DNA of 64,000 nt from Pseudomonas benzenivorans (GCF_033547155.1 NZ_CP137892.1:2108001-2172000); one strand, 5' to 3'; shown: positions 18,495 to 30,416, numbered from the stretch's first letter. Translations and numbers: made by a program. Notes: generated from the sequence alone by a model not told the origin.

Positions 18495-19712
18495 ATGGCT
18501 ATCGAGATCAAAGCGCCTACCTTCCCGGAGTCGGTTGCCGACGGCACCGTTGCGACCTGGCACAAGAAGCCGGGGGAGGCGGTCAAGCGCGATGAGCTGA
18601 TCGTTGACATCGAAACCGACAAGGTGGTGATGGAAGTCCTGGCCGAGGCCGATGGCGTGCTCGCCGAGATCGTCAAGAACGAAGGCGACACCGTGCTCAG
18701 CGGCGAGCTGCTCGGCAAGCTGACCGCGGGTGGCGTGGCCGCCGCGCCGGCCGCCCAGGCCGCCGCTCCTGCTGCTCAGGCCGCCGCGCCGGCTGCTGCG
18801 GACGACGACGCGATCCTCTCGCCGGCTGCACGCAAGCTGGCCGAAGAGAACGGTATCGATCCGAACAGCATCGCCGGCACCGGCAAGGGTGGCCGGGTGA
18901 CCAAGGAAGACGTGGTCGCCGCCGTCGAGGCCAAGAAGAAGGCCCCGGCCGCTGCACCGACCGCCAAGCCTGCAGCCGCGGCGGCCGCGCCGAAGCTGGA
19001 GGCCGGCGACCGCGTCGAGAAGCGCGTGCCGATGACCCGCCTGCGGGCCAAGGTCGCCGAGCGCCTGGTCGAGGCCCAGTCCTCCATGGCCATGCTGACC
19101 ACCTTCAACGAAGTCAACATGAAGCCGATCATGGAGCTGCGCTCCAAGTACAAGGACCTGTTCGAGAAGAAGCACGACGGCGTGCGTCTGGGCTTCATGT
19201 CCTTCTTCGTCAAGGCGGCTACCGAGGCGCTCAAGCGCCAGCCGGGCGTCAACGCTTCGATCGACGGTAGCGACATCGTCTACCACGGCTATCAGGATAT
19301 CGGCGTGGCCGTGTCCAGCGACCGCGGTCTGGTGGTGCCGGTGCTGCGCAACGCCGAGCACATGAGCCTGGCGGAGATCGAGGGCACCATCGCCGGCTTC
19401 GGCAAGAAGGCCAAAGACGGCAAGCTGACCATCGAGGACATGACCGGCGGTACCTTCACCATCTCCAACGGTGGCGTGTTCGGTTCGCTGCTGTCGACGC
19501 CGATCGTCAACCCGCCGCAGACCGCGATCCTCGGCATGCACAAGATTCAGGAGCGCCCGATGGCGGTGAACGGTCAGGTGGTCATCCTGCCGATGATGTA
19601 CCTGGCGCTGTCTTACGACCACCGCCTGATCGATGGTAAGGAAGCCGTGACCTTCCTGGTTACCATGAAAGACCTGCTGGAAGACCCGGCGCGTCTGCTG
19701 CTGGATATCTAA
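18495..19712 (+). CDS. sucB: 2-oxoglutarate dehydrogenase E2, dihydrolipoyllysine succinyltransferase
   Basis: Core of the 2-oxoglutarate dehydrogenase complex, passing the succinyl group to CoA. 405 residues: one lipoyl domain (lipoyl Lys43 in ETDKVVMEV), an Ala/Pro-rich linker (about 77-100), a peripheral-subunit-binding domain ([22 protein letters not shown]), a second Ala-rich linker, then the catalytic domain with the His/Asp motif SYDHRLIDG near the end. Starts 72 nt after sucA. Confidence 0.98.
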   Translation: MAIEIKAPTFPESVADGTVATWHKKPGEAVKRDELIVDIETDKVVMEVLAEADGVLAEIVKNEGDTVLSGELLGKLTAGGVAAAPAAQAAAPAAQAAAPAAADDDAILSPAARKLAEENGIDPNSIAGTGKGGRVTKEDVVAAVEAKKKAPAAAPTAKPAAAAAAPKLEAGDRVEKRVPMTRLRAKVAERLVEAQSSMAMLTTFNEVNMKPIMELRSKYKDLFEKKHDGVRLGFMSFFVKAATEALKRQPGVNASIDGSDIVYHGYQDIGVAVSSDRGLVVPVLRNAEHMSLAEIEGTIAGFGKKAKDGKLTIEDMTGGTFTISNGGVFGSLLSTPIVNPPQTAILGMHKIQERPMAVNGQVVILPMMYLALSYDHRLIDGKEAVTFLVTMKDLLEDPARLLLDI

Positions 19713-19728
19713 TCCGTTTGTCCTGAGT

Positions 19729-19758
19729 GCGACGGCCCCCACAAGGGGCCGTCGCTTT
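19729..19758 (+). terminator. Strong hairpin between sucB and lpdG
   Basis: Perfect 11-bp stem GCGACGGCCCC (19729-19739) / GGGGCCGTCGC (19745-19755), loop CACAA, followed by only TTT. It sits inside the operon, just 24 nt before lpdG, so it is better read as a partial terminator or mRNA-processing/stability element that sets E3 level than as an absolute terminator. Confidence 0.65.
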
Positions 19759-19775
19759 CATCCGAAAAGGAATGA

Positions 19776-21215
<1,440 letters not shown>

Positions 21216-21229
21216 GTCACTGGCGTTGT

Positions 21230-21275
21230 GTCGCCGGCCTGACCGAGCTCCTCGGGGAGGGTCGAGGCCGGCGAC
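21230..21275 (+). promoter_or_regulatory. Long nested stem-loop between lpdG and sucC
   Basis: A perfect 11-bp stem GTCGCCGGCCT (21230-21240) / AGGCCGGCGAC (21265-21275) encloses a shorter GACC/GGTC stem. There is no T tract. It lies 15 nt past the lpdG stop in a 213-bp gap before sucC and could be an attenuator or 3' stabiliser dividing the transcript. I saw no convincing sigma70 promoter for sucC in the rest of the gap. Confidence 0.5.
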
Positions 21276-21428
21276 CGTTGGATAAGAAGAACCACGGCGA
21301 TCTGCCCGCGTCGGCCCAGGCCTGGCGCGGAACGTACGTCGGACTGCCCTCGAAGGCGGTCACAGGTGGTGCGGCACCACAAGTGCAGCACCGAATGCGC
21401 AATACCCAAACGAAGACGGTAGACAAGC

Positions 21429-22594
21429 ATGAATCTCCACGAGTATCAGGGTAAGCAGCTGTTCGCTGAGTACGGCCTGCCCGTATCCAAGGGCTTCGCC
21501 GTAGACACCCCGGAAGAAGCGGCAGCAGCCTGCGAGAAAATTGGCGGCACCGAGTGGGTCGTAAAGGCTCAGGTACATGCCGGCGGCCGCGGTAAAGCGG
21601 GCGGCGTGAAGCTGGTCAAGAGCAAAGAAGACGCCAAGGCCTTCGCCGCCAACTGGCTGGGCAAGCGCCTGGTGACCTACCAGACCGACGCCAACGGTCA
21701 GCCGGTCAGCAAGATCCTGGTCGAGTCCTGCACCGACATCGCCAAGGAACTCTACCTGGGCGCGGTCGTCGACCGTTCCAGCCGCCGCATCGTGTTCATG
21801 GCCTCCACCGAAGGTGGCGTGGACATCGAGAAAGTGGCCCATGAAACCCCCGAGAAGATCCTCAAGGCCACCGTCGATCCGCTGGTCGGCGCGCAGCCGT
21901 ACCAGGGCCGCGAGCTGGCGTTCCAGCTGGGCCTGGAAGGCGATCAGATCAAGCAGTTCACCCACATCTTCGTTGGCCTGGCCAAGCTGTTCCAGGACTA
22001 CGACCTGGCCCTGCTGGAAGTCAACCCGCTGGTGATCAAGGCCGACGGTAACCTGCACTGCCTGGACGCCAAGATCAACATCGACTCCAACGCCATGTAC
22101 CGTCAGCCCAAGCTGCGCGCCATGCACGATCCGTCCCAGGACGATCCGCGTGAAGCCCATGCGCAGAAGTGGGAACTGAACTACGTCGCGCTGGAAGGTA
22201 ACATCGGCTGCATGGTCAACGGTGCCGGCCTGGCCATGGGCACCATGGACATCGTCAACCTGCACGGCGGTCAGCCGGCCAACTTCCTCGACGTAGGCGG
22301 CGGCGCGACCAAAGAGCGCGTGACCGAGGCGTTCAAGATCATCCTCTCCGACGACAACGTCAAAGCCGTGTTGGTCAACATCTTCGGCGGCATCGTGCGT
22401 TGCGACATGATCGCCGAAGGCATCATCGGCGCGGTGAAAGAAGTCGGTGTGAAGATCCCGGTCGTGGTTCGTCTCGAAGGCAACAACGCCGAGCTGGGCG
22501 CCAAGGTCCTGGCCGAAAGCGGTCTGAACATCATTGCAGCAACCAGTCTGACCGACGCTGCCCAGCAAGTCGTCAAGGCCGCGGAGGGTAAGTA

Positions 22595-22595
<1 letters not shown>
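21429..22595 (+). CDS. sucC: Succinyl-CoA synthetase (ADP-forming) beta subunit
   Basis: With SucD converts succinyl-CoA to succinate with formation of ATP/GTP. 388 residues, the standard length. It begins [19 protein letters not shown], with the ATP-grasp domain ([20 protein letters not shown]), the metal/nucleotide region [12 protein letters not shown], the power-helix segment [22 protein letters not shown] and C-terminal domain [17 protein letters not shown]. Overlaps sucD by one base (TAATG). Confidence 0.98.
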
Positions 22596-23482
<887 letters not shown>

Positions 23483-23497
23483 GGGTGTCTGGCTGAA

Positions 23498-23530
23498 CAA
23501 GAGGCCGCCTTCGGGCGGCCTCTTGCGTTT
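23498..23530 (+). terminator. Intrinsic terminator of the sdh-suc operon
   Basis: A 12-bp stem CAAGAGGCCGCC / GGCGGCCTCTTG with a TTCG tetraloop (23498-23525), followed by CGTTT. It closes the operon 16 nt past the sucD stop. The 23531-23759 interval up to braB holds no recognisable gene. Confidence 0.85.
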
Positions 23531-23759
23531 AGGCCCCGATAGAACCTGTCATCCATGCGACAGCGAGTTGCATCGGTTCGACAGTCTGACCGCTCTCTCT
23601 GCCGTTGGCGCGACGATGTCGTTAGGCTCGCGGCGCGCTGCCTCCACAAGGGGCATAGAGTGCACCAGCGGTTCCGCTTAAGCGGCGGAGCGACGTTTCC
23701 CCCGACCCCTCGGGAAACCCTCGGAACTTAAAAACTTTCTGCCTGTGGTATTCCCCTCT

Positions 23760-25073
23760 ATGACTCGTTTGAAAGGCTCGGATCTCCTGGCCCTTGGCTT
23801 CATGACCTTCGCGCTGTTCCTCGGCGCCGGCAACATCATCTTTCCGCCCAGCGCCGGCATGGCTGCGGGCGAACATCTCGGATCGGCGGCGCTGGGCTTT
23901 CTCCTGACCGGGGTCGGCCTGCCGTTGCTGACCATCGTGGCGCTGGCCCGCGTAGGCGGCGGCATGGCCTTGCTGACTGCGCCGCTGGGGCGGCGCGCCG
24001 GCGTGCTGTTCGCGGTGGCCGTGTACCTGGCCATCGGCCCGTTGTTCGCCACCCCGCGTACCGCCGTGGTTTCCTTCGAGATGGGCGTGGCACCGTTTAC
24101 CGGCAACAGTGGTACGCCCTTGCTGGTCTACAGCCTGGCCTACTTCGCCGCGGTGCTGTTCCTGTCGCTCAATCCCGGGCGCCTGGTGGACCGCATCGGC
24201 AAGTTCATCACCCCGGTGTTGCTGGCGGGGTTGCTGGTGCTCGGCGGTGCGGCCCTGTTCGCGCCGGCCGGCAGTGTTGGCGAGGCTGCCGAGGCCTACC
24301 GCTCGGCGCCCTTCGTCCAGGGCTTCCTGCAGGGCTACCTGACCATGGACACCCTCGGCGCGCTGGTGTTCGGCATCGTCATCGCCACGGCGATCCGCGA
24401 CCGCGGCGTAAGCGAGCGAGGCTTGATCACGCGCTACTCGGTGATCGCCGGCCTGATCGCCGCCCTGGGCCTGTCGCTGGTCTATCTGGCGCTGTTCTAC
24501 CTCGGGGCGACCAGCCAGGGCATCGCCGGCGAGGCGCAGAACGGCGTGCAGATACTCACGGCCTACGTGCAGCACAGCTTCGGTACGACCGGCAGCCTGT
24601 TGCTCGCCCTGGTAATCACCTTGGCCTGCCTGACCACGGCGGTCGGCCTGTTGACGGCCTGTGGCGAGTTCTTCAGCGATCTGCTGCCGGTCTCCTACCG
24701 CACCGTGGTGGTGGCGTTCGGCCTGTTCAGCCTGGTAGTGGCGAACCAGGGCCTGACGCAGTTGATCAGCGTCTCCGTGCCTGTGCTGGTCGGCCTCTAT
24801 CCCCTGGCGATCGTTCTGGTGGCCTTGAGTCTGTTCGATGGCCTGTGGTTATCGCCTCGGCGGATCTTCGTGCCGGTCATGCTGGTCGCGCTGATCTTCG
24901 GCCTGGTGGACGCGCTCGGTGCGGCCGGGTTCAAGCAGTGGGTGCCCGCACTGTTTGCCGAGTTGCCGTTGGCCGAGCATGGTCTTGGCTGGCTGGTGCC
25001 GGTGCTGGGTACGCTGCTGGTGGTCGCGATAGTCGATCGGCTGCTCGGCGAGCCGCAAAGCGTGACTGCCTGA
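23760..25073 (+). CDS. braB: Branched-chain amino acid Na+ symporter (LIV-II carrier)
   Basis: A 437-residue BrnQ/BraB carrier with about 12 membrane helices, taking up leucine, isoleucine and valine with Na+. It starts MTRLKGSDLLALGFMTFALF, followed by LGAGNIIFPPSAGMAAGEH, and contains GPLFATPRTAVVSFEMGVAPF and ACLTTAVGLLTACGEFF, all close to my memory of PAO1 BraB, which has the same length and position after sucD. The ATG at 23760 has no strong Shine-Dalgarno; the in-frame start at 23745 adds five residues. Confidence 0.95.
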   Translation: MTRLKGSDLLALGFMTFALFLGAGNIIFPPSAGMAAGEHLGSAALGFLLTGVGLPLLTIVALARVGGGMALLTAPLGRRAGVLFAVAVYLAIGPLFATPRTAVVSFEMGVAPFTGNSGTPLLVYSLAYFAAVLFLSLNPGRLVDRIGKFITPVLLAGLLVLGGAALFAPAGSVGEAAEAYRSAPFVQGFLQGYLTMDTLGALVFGIVIATAIRDRGVSERGLITRYSVIAGLIAALGLSLVYLALFYLGATSQGIAGEAQNGVQILTAYVQHSFGTTGSLLLALVITLACLTTAVGLLTACGEFFSDLLPVSYRTVVVAFGLFSLVVANQGLTQLISVSVPVLVGLYPLAIVLVALSLFDGLWLSPRRIFVPVMLVALIFGLVDALGAAGFKQWVPALFAELPLAEHGLGWLVPVLGTLLVVAIVDRLLGEPQSVTA

Positions 25074-25093
25074 GCACCGCCCTGAAAGTGGCC

Positions 25094-25121
25094 CAGGTGG
25101 CGGGTTGGCGCCCGTCACCTG
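25094..25121. terminator. Hairpin between convergent braB and chemoreceptor genes
   Basis: An 11-bp stem with one G-T pair (25094-25104 with 25111-25121; arms CAGGTGGCGGG and CCCGTCACCTG) and a 6-nt loop. It sits between two convergent stops and lacks a T tract, so it is a probable but weak bidirectional terminator. Confidence 0.5.
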
Positions 25122-25157
25122 AGCCGGAGCAGCGCTTTCGCGCGGCGTTCGATGTCT

Positions 25158-26906
25158 TCAGCCGGTGCGCTCGTCCAGGTTGAAGTGGCGAACCTGCAGA
25201 TTCAGCTGCTCCGCCAGCTGCGCCAAGCTATGGCTGGCTTCGGTGACTTCGTTCGAACCCTCGGCATTGCCGCTGGCGAGGTCGCGGATCATCTGGATAC
25301 GTTCACTGATGTCCTGGGCGACAGCGGCCTGTTGTTCGGCGGCGCTGGCAATCTGCGCCGCCATCTCGCTGATTTCGCGATTGGCGTCGGTGATGGTTTC
25401 CAGGGCCCGACCGGCCTCGAGTGCCTGGCTGGCTCCCGACTCTGCCTGGGTGCGGCTCTGAGTCATGGCCTCGGAGGCTTTTTGCGCGCGACCTTGCAGG
25501 CGCTCGATCATTTCCCGTATCTCCATGGTGGAGTCCTGGGTGCGTTTGGCCAATGAGCGCACCTCATCGGCTACCACGGCGAACCCCCGGCCCTGCTCGC
25601 CGGCGCGGGCGGCTTCGATGGCGGCGTTGAGGGCCAGCAGATTGGTCTGGTCGGCGATGCTGCGTATCACGTCGAGAATGCCGCCGATATCGGCCGTATC
25701 TTGCGCCAGGGCCTGTACGGCGGCTGTGGCAGCGCCGATGTCATGGGACAGGGCACCGATGGACTCGACCATTTGTGCAACCTGTTGCTGGCCCGAATTG
25801 GCGGCCTGATCGGCACGTTGCGCGGCTTCGGCGGTGTGTGTCGAGTGGCGGGCGACTTCCTGCACAGTGGCCGCCATCTCGGTCATGGCGGCGGCCACCT
25901 CGGTGGTGTGCAGTTCCTGCTGCTGCAGGTTGTGTTGGGTCGATGCGGTGGTGCTGGTCAGCTGCGAGGCGGAAACGCTCAGCTGGTTGCTGGAGCTCAA
26001 TACATTGCTGACGATCTCCCGCAGCTTGCCCACCATCTGGCCGAATGAGTGCGACAGTACGCCGAACTCTCCGCCGCTCCGCTCGTCGAGACGAGCGCCC
26101 AGCTCACCGGCGGCGACCTTGCGCGCCTCGTCACTCAGGCGCAACAAGGCGCCACTGACCTTGCGCCGAATCGCGAAGATGCCCACGGCCGATACCACAA
26201 TCAGCAGCGCGACCATCAGGGACACGGCGAGCATGTAGCGCTCACCGACCCGCGAATGGTGCGCCACGGCATCGCCGGTGCGCCGGTCGAGCAGGGCATA
26301 GAAGGCGTCGACCGGCTGCATGACCTTGGACTTCTCCCGATGGTAGGTGTCGTCGTGCATCAGTCGACTGGCGAGGGCCAGGTCGGGTTCGCCTTGGCGG
26401 GTAAAACCACCCTGGCCGTCGGCGAAGCGCCCTTTGACCGCGTTCATGGCCTCGGTTTCGATCAGCACCAGGGTATCCGAATTGGCCTGGGCCTCCGCCA
26501 GCTTGTCCAGTTCGGCCTGGGTGAAGCCTTGGCGGCGCATCAGCTCGAGCAGGGGCGCGCGTTCGCCATCGGCTCGCGGTGCGGCCTGACCGGCGGCCAG
26601 GAAGTCCCAGTACAGCCGCTCGTATTGCTGCGGACGCGCTAGCTTGCCATTGCGGATGTCTAGCACCTGCCAGTACTGCTGTTCGTAGCGCGCCTCGCCG
26701 CTGACGGCGTAGGTACGCGCCAGGCGAGTGAGATCGTCGGAGCTTTGTCTCAGTTCGTCCGCCAGCAGATAGGACTGGTAACGGTTCGTCTGGCTCTCGG
26801 TCAACCGGTGCTGGTTTTCGATCATCAGGAAAACCAGGAGCGCCAGTAAGGCGGTGCAGGCGATGATGGTGGCAAAGATAAAGGAAAACAGGCGCTGTAT
26901 GGACAC
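25158..26906 (-). CDS. Methyl-accepting chemotaxis protein
   Basis: A 582-residue chemoreceptor. TM1 spans about residues 8-30; a helical periplasmic sensing region of about 200 residues follows, with the [20 protein letters not shown] and [14 protein letters not shown] segments; TM2 is around 225-247 ([20 protein letters not shown]), then HAMP and the cytoplasmic signalling domain with hairpin tip [20 protein letters not shown]. No C-terminal CheR-tethering pentapeptide. The ligand is unknown. The start is GTG at 26906 (MSIQRLFSF), with AAGGAG six bases upstream; the longer frame to 26996 has no such site. Convergent with braB. The gap 26907-27187 holds no gene I can support. Confidence 0.93.
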   Translation of the reverse strand: MSIQRLFSFIFATIIACTALLALLVFLMIENQHRLTESQTNRYQSYLLADELRQSSDDLTRLARTYAVSGEARYEQQYWQVLDIRNGKLARPQQYERLYWDFLAAGQAAPRADGERAPLLELMRRQGFTQAELDKLAEAQANSDTLVLIETEAMNAVKGRFADGQGGFTRQGEPDLALASRLMHDDTYHREKSKVMQPVDAFYALLDRRTGDAVAHHSRVGERYMLAVSLMVALLIVVSAVGIFAIRRKVSGALLRLSDEARKVAAGELGARLDERSGGEFGVLSHSFGQMVGKLREIVSNVLSSSNQLSVSASQLTSTTASTQHNLQQQELHTTEVAAAMTEMAATVQEVARHSTHTAEAAQRADQAANSGQQQVAQMVESIGALSHDIGAATAAVQALAQDTADIGGILDVIRSIADQTNLLALNAAIEAARAGEQGRGFAVVADEVRSLAKRTQDSTMEIREMIERLQGRAQKASEAMTQSRTQAESGASQALEAGRALETITDANREISEMAAQIASAAEQQAAVAQDISERIQMIRDLASGNAEGSNEVTEASHSLAQLAEQLNLQVRHFNLDERTG

Positions 26907-27187
26907 TGCGACTCTCCTTAAGCAGTGATGACTCGGACTTCCTGTCGTAGCGACAATGAATGCGCTTGAGCGGCGCAGGTCAAGGACCCTCTGCATATTC
27001 GGCTATGCGCATTACAGCTTCGTCCAGATGCAGGCGCTTTGCAATCACCGTACGGCGCCAAGAATCTTGACTGCTGGGACTGCTTTCTCGGAGGACAGGG
27101 TGGGCATGGAAAACCTTCGGGTAAAAATGCATAAGCCAGCGGTAGTAATACTTGCTGGCTATAATGACGCCTCTGTTGGGGGGAATC

Positions 27188-27925
27188 ATGGGCATCATCG
27201 ATAACAACCTGTGGCAGCAGTTGCTGGCCATTCTTTGGTTTCTGCTGTGTTGGGGGGGCTATACCCGCTATGCACATGCAAAAGGGCGTAGCACCCCCTG
27301 TCTGGCCAGTGTCCTGCACCTGTACCGCGAAGACTGGATGCGCCGCATGCTGCTGCGGGACAACCGTATTGCCGATGCCAACGTGATCGGCAATCTGGAG
27401 CGCAATGCCTCGTTCTTCGCTTCCAGCACCCTGATCATCCTGGCCGGTATCTTCACCGTGCTCGGCGCCTCCGACCGCGCGGTGTCGCTACTCGCCGACC
27501 TGCCTTTCGTGCAGGTCGCCAGCCGGGAAATGTCCGAGGTCAAGCTGTTGTGTCTGGGCGTGATCTTCGTCTACGCCTTCTTCACCTTCAGCTGGTGCAT
27601 GCGTCAGTACAACTTCTCGGCGGTGTTGGTGGGGTCGGCGCCCATGGCCGGGGAGCGGCATGTCACCGAGCAGGAACGCAATGCCTATGCCGTGCGGACC
27701 GCGCGGGTGATCTCGATGGCCGCCAACCAGTTCAACTATGGGCTGCGGGCCTATTACTTCGGCATGGCGACACTGGCCTGGTTCATCAACCCTTGGTGCT
27801 TCATGCTGGTGACCAGTGGCGTGGTGGTGGTGCTATATCGTCGCGAGTTTCATTCCGACGTGCTGGAGGTGATGGTCTACACCCAGACCCCGATGTTCGA
27901 AGCGAGTAAGGAGAAGAGCGAGTGA
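27188..27925 (+). CDS. DUF599 family membrane protein
   Basis: About 245 residues with four predicted membrane helices: near 10-25, 75-95, 115-135 and 195-225. The order of features matches DUF599: WRRMLLRDNRIADANVIGNL-like segment (here DWMRRMLLRDNRIADANVIG), NASFFASSTLIILAG, FSWCMRQYNFSAVLVGSAP and ANQFNYGLRAYYFGMATLAW. No biochemical function is known. Start 27188 (MGIIDNNLWQ) has a G-rich GGGGG before it; ATGs at 27152 and 27164 are alternatives. Overlaps the MAPEG gene by 4 nt. Confidence 0.85.
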   Translation: MGIIDNNLWQQLLAILWFLLCWGGYTRYAHAKGRSTPCLASVLHLYREDWMRRMLLRDNRIADANVIGNLERNASFFASSTLIILAGIFTVLGASDRAVSLLADLPFVQVASREMSEVKLLCLGVIFVYAFFTFSWCMRQYNFSAVLVGSAPMAGERHVTEQERNAYAVRTARVISMAANQFNYGLRAYYFGMATLAWFINPWCFMLVTSGVVVVLYRREFHSDVLEVMVYTQTPMFEASKEKSE

Positions 27926-28311
27926 GCCTGCCGTTCTGGTGCATCTTCATCAGCGCACTGCTGATCTTTCTGGCCAAGGCTCCGGTGGCCAAGGCGATGC
28001 AAGAGCAGGGTGGTCGCTATGACAATCGCCACCCGCGTACTCAACAGTCGCACCTGACAGGTTTCGGCGCCCGGGCCCTGGCCGCCCACCTGAACAGTTT
28101 CGAGGCATTCCCCTTGTTCGCTGTGGGTGTGTTGATGGCTCATGTGACCGACACCCAAGGGCTGCTAGTGGATGGCTTGGCAGTGACCTTCGTGGTCGCG
28201 CGGGTGCTCTATCTGCTGTGCTATTGGGCCGATTGGCACTGGCAACGCAGCCTGGTGTGGGCGGTGGGTTTGATCTGCAGCCTGATGCTGATGCTCACGC
28301 CGGTAGTGTGA
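27922..28311 (+). CDS. MAPEG family membrane protein
   Basis: 129 residues with four membrane helices and the MAPEG core: NRHPRTQQSHLTGFGARALAAHLNSFEAFPLF (around residues 35-68; the N-S-x-E-x-F signature) and VARVLYLLCYWADWHWQRSL. MAPEG proteins are usually trimeric glutathione- or lipid-linked enzymes in eukaryotes; bacterial members are mostly uncharacterised. The GTG start overlaps the DUF599 stop (GTGA), giving a two-gene unit. Confidence 0.85.
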   Translation: MSLPFWCIFISALLIFLAKAPVAKAMQEQGGRYDNRHPRTQQSHLTGFGARALAAHLNSFEAFPLFAVGVLMAHVTDTQGLLVDGLAVTFVVARVLYLLCYWADWHWQRSLVWAVGLICSLMLMLTPVV

Positions 28312-28321
28312 GACGCCCGGT

Positions 28322-28355
28322 GCGCCACGGCCCGCTGGTGCAGGGCCGTGTGCGC
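28322..28355. terminator. Hairpin between convergent MAPEG and lipoprotein genes
   Basis: Stem ACGGCCC (28327-28333) / GGGCCGT (28343-28349), extended by GCGC (28322-28325) / GCGC (28352-28355) across a small bulge. No T tract. Probable shared transcription end for the two convergent genes. Confidence 0.5.
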
Positions 28356-28369
28356 GACGAAACGAGGGA

Positions 28370-28660
28370 CTATTGGCCGTCGACTGCCTCTTTGGCGGCG
28401 TCGCCCGCGTCCTTCATGGCGTCTGCCGCATCGTCGGCAGCGGCTTCGATCTTCTCGCCGGTGGTCGGTTCGTTGCCCATGACTTCGTTGGCTTTCTGCT
28501 CGATGGCTTCGCCGGATTCCTCGATAGCGTCGCCCATGGCTTCGGCTGCTTCGGAGACCGACTCCTTGGCGTTGTCCATCTTGCTTTGCGGGGTGTCCTC
28601 GCAGGCGGCGAGGGCTAGGGTGGCGGCGAGCAACAGGGCATAGGAAAAGGGCTTTTGCAC
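28370..28660 (-). CDS. Small Ala/Glu/Asp-rich amphipathic lipoprotein
   Basis: 96 residues. Signal peptide with lipobox L17-A-A-C20; the residue after Cys is Glu, so outer-membrane sorting is likely. The mature part is almost wholly helical, with imperfect 11-residue-type repeats (NAKESVSEAAEAMGDAIEES, then KIEAAADDAADAMKDAGDAA), very acidic and without aromatic residues, reminiscent of LEA-like or apolipoprotein-like stress proteins. The start is GTG at 28660 (MQKPFSYALL) with AAGGAG upstream; the ATG at 28684 precedes that site. Function unknown. Confidence 0.8.
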   Translation of the reverse strand: MQKPFSYALLLAATLALAACEDTPQSKMDNAKESVSEAAEAMGDAIEESGEAIEQKANEVMGNEPTTGEKIEAAADDAADAMKDAGDAAKEAVDGQ

Positions 28661-29112
28661 GGTCGTACTCCTTGTAGTGTTCATTTATTGCCGGATTTGT
28701 CCTGGCATGGGCCGTTTGAGCGCAGGCGGTCCGCCGAAGTTCCCCGGAGCGACGCTTGGGGTTTCCACTGGCAGGCCGGGTGGAGTGCAGTGGATGCCTG
28801 TTCGCCGCGATGCGCCGAGCGGGAGAGTCGAGCTACGAGTCTATGGCGGGGCGGATGCCTGCGAGCGAACCGCCGCGTCCACATTTGCCGAGAACCCTCG
28901 ACTTTTCGATAGATTGGTTACGCGCGGACGATTATCGTGGCCTTCATCTCAACGCCGGCCCTGGTGACAGGGGCAATGCCGCCTCTTTCAACTATTGTTG
29001 CCACCTGGCGGCGTACTCGACTCTCGGCATCGCCGAGCCCCTTCTGTCCTGGAGGCCAGGCACATCAGGCGCGCCTGGCTGGGGTCGACGCCTGCCAACT
29101 AAGGAAATCTGG
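28661..29112. other. Intergenic gap with no supported gene
   Basis: About 450 bp between the divergent small lipoprotein and the 418-residue membrane protein. An open frame runs through it into the downstream gene, but its translation lacks Pseudomonas-like features and its likely start lies at 29113 behind AAGGAA. I found no tRNA, strong hairpin or clear promoter pair. It probably holds the promoters for both flanking genes and could hide a small RNA. Confidence 0.5.
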
Positions 29113-30369
29113 ATGGATACGTTGTTGATCCTCTGCGGCTTGCTGGTGATCCTGGCCGGTCTGATCTGGCTGGTGATGCGCGCCTTCAGCACCGGCCTGC
29201 TCTGGGGTTGGCTCGCGCTGCTGCCGCCACTGACCCTGTTGTATGTGGCGCGCCACTGGCGCCGTGCCCGACCGGCCTTGGCGCTCAGCCTCATGGGCGT
29301 TATTCCGCTGGTGATCGGCCTGGTCCTGCTCGCCAGTCATGATCCACAGCGCATGGACGCCATACTCAGTCTGCGTTGGCTGGAGCCCGAGAGAAACCCT
29401 CCCACAGAACTGAAAATCGAATTGCGGGGCGAGCTCAATGGCCAGCCCTTCGCGCCTCAGCATGGCGAATTGATCGAGGGTGTACTCAGGCTTAGCGAGG
29501 GGCAGGACTTCTTTGCCCACCGAGAGCTGATGGTCCGCCTGCCGCAGTCGGGGCCGGGGAGTGTCCGTGTCGATGTGTTGCCCACCGACGAGGGCGTGTT
29601 GCCGGAGGTCGAGCTCAGCTGGCTGTTGCCCGAGCAGGATTTGCCCGAGGCGCGCCGCTTGAGCCGTGGCTACAGTCTGCACTTGAACCTGCAACCGCAG
29701 CCGCCGAACAAGCTGGTCGGCGATTTCCACCTGGTGTTGCCGCCGCAATTCAAGACCACCCTGAGCGGCAGGGTCGAGTTGTTCCGCGATGGCTTGCGCT
29801 ATCGTGCCGGCCAGGTCGACCGTTATGTCGATTCCCGCGACACCCTGGCGCATGTCATCGAGGACTATCTGCAGCGCCGCTTCGCCACCCGCCGGGTGCA
29901 GCTGCGGCCACTGCCTCCCGTATTGCTGCCGGCGCAGAGTTTGGAACTGGATGTCGAAGCGCTGATCGATGGCCAGGAGCTGCGTTTGCCGATTCAACTG
30001 AACAAGAGCGAGAGCCGTGGCTGGGCGGTGCGTTCCGATCGCTTCCCGGCCTTGCCGGAAGCGACCCGCGCAGCGGAGGACCGACCGGCGAGTGCCGAGG
30101 CGTTGGCAAAGCAAGCCGGCGAACCCCTCAGTCGGCCGTTGGACCGCCGCCGGCGCTTCAGTCTGGAGGCCCTGTTGCGCAGCCCCAGTCGCTACCAGGA
30201 TTTGCGCATGCGTGCCGTCACCGCGCGCGGCAACACGGCCGAGGGGCGTTTCCAAGGCGTCGATCAGCAAGGCCGGATCGTCTTGCAGCAGCGCATGGGC
30301 GGCACGGGGCAGGCCAGTTTCCGCCTGCGCCCGGAAGAGCTCGTCCGCATCGAACTGCTCGAACCCTGA
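29113..30369 (+). CDS. Uncharacterised membrane-anchored protein upstream of htpG
   Basis: 418 residues. Three hydrophobic helices at the N-terminus (about 3-22, 28-45 and 55-75) are followed by a long soluble, mostly beta-rich region (PPTELKIELRGELNG..DFFAHRELMVRLPQ, HLNLQPQPPNKLVGDFHLVL) and a C-terminal basic segment (RRRRFSLEALLRSPSRYQ) ending in a small domain with EGRFQGVDQQGRIVL. I do not recognise a named family; I recall an uncharacterised gene in the same place before htpG in PAO1. Start 29113 has AAGGAA 7 nt upstream. It ends 100 nt before htpG. Confidence 0.75.
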   Translation: MDTLLILCGLLVILAGLIWLVMRAFSTGLLWGWLALLPPLTLLYVARHWRRARPALALSLMGVIPLVIGLVLLASHDPQRMDAILSLRWLEPERNPPTELKIELRGELNGQPFAPQHGELIEGVLRLSEGQDFFAHRELMVRLPQSGPGSVRVDVLPTDEGVLPEVELSWLLPEQDLPEARRLSRGYSLHLNLQPQPPNKLVGDFHLVLPPQFKTTLSGRVELFRDGLRYRAGQVDRYVDSRDTLAHVIEDYLQRRFATRRVQLRPLPPVLLPAQSLELDVEALIDGQELRLPIQLNKSESRGWAVRSDRFPALPEATRAAEDRPASAEALAKQAGEPLSRPLDRRRRFSLEALLRSPSRYQDLRMRAVTARGNTAEGRFQGVDQQGRIVLQQRMGGTGQASFRLRPEELVRIELLEP

Positions 30370-30388
30370 GCGAGAACTCGGCTAAGCA

Positions 30389-30416
30389 CTTGAAATCCCA
30401 GCCCAAGCCCCCATCT
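30389..30416 (+). promoter_or_regulatory. Sigma32 (RpoH) heat-shock promoter of htpG
   Basis: -35 CTTGAAA (30389-30395), 13-bp spacer, -10 CCCCATCT (30409-30416), which matches the E. coli/Pseudomonas RpoH consensus CTTGAAA / CCCCATnT at every specified base. It lies about 50 bp before the htpG ATG. Confidence 0.88.

Noticed and set aside
15633..19742. A 1369-codon open frame antisense to sucA-sucB.
   Set aside because: It is fully antisense to two well-supported genes and arises from GC-biased codon use; its translation is His/Arg/Gln/Leu-rich with no recognisable domain and no ribosome site.
28756..29112. 119-codon N-terminal extension of the protein before htpG.
   Set aside because: It has no SD, is of shuffled composition, and the ATG at 29113 with AAGGAA starts directly with a membrane helix.
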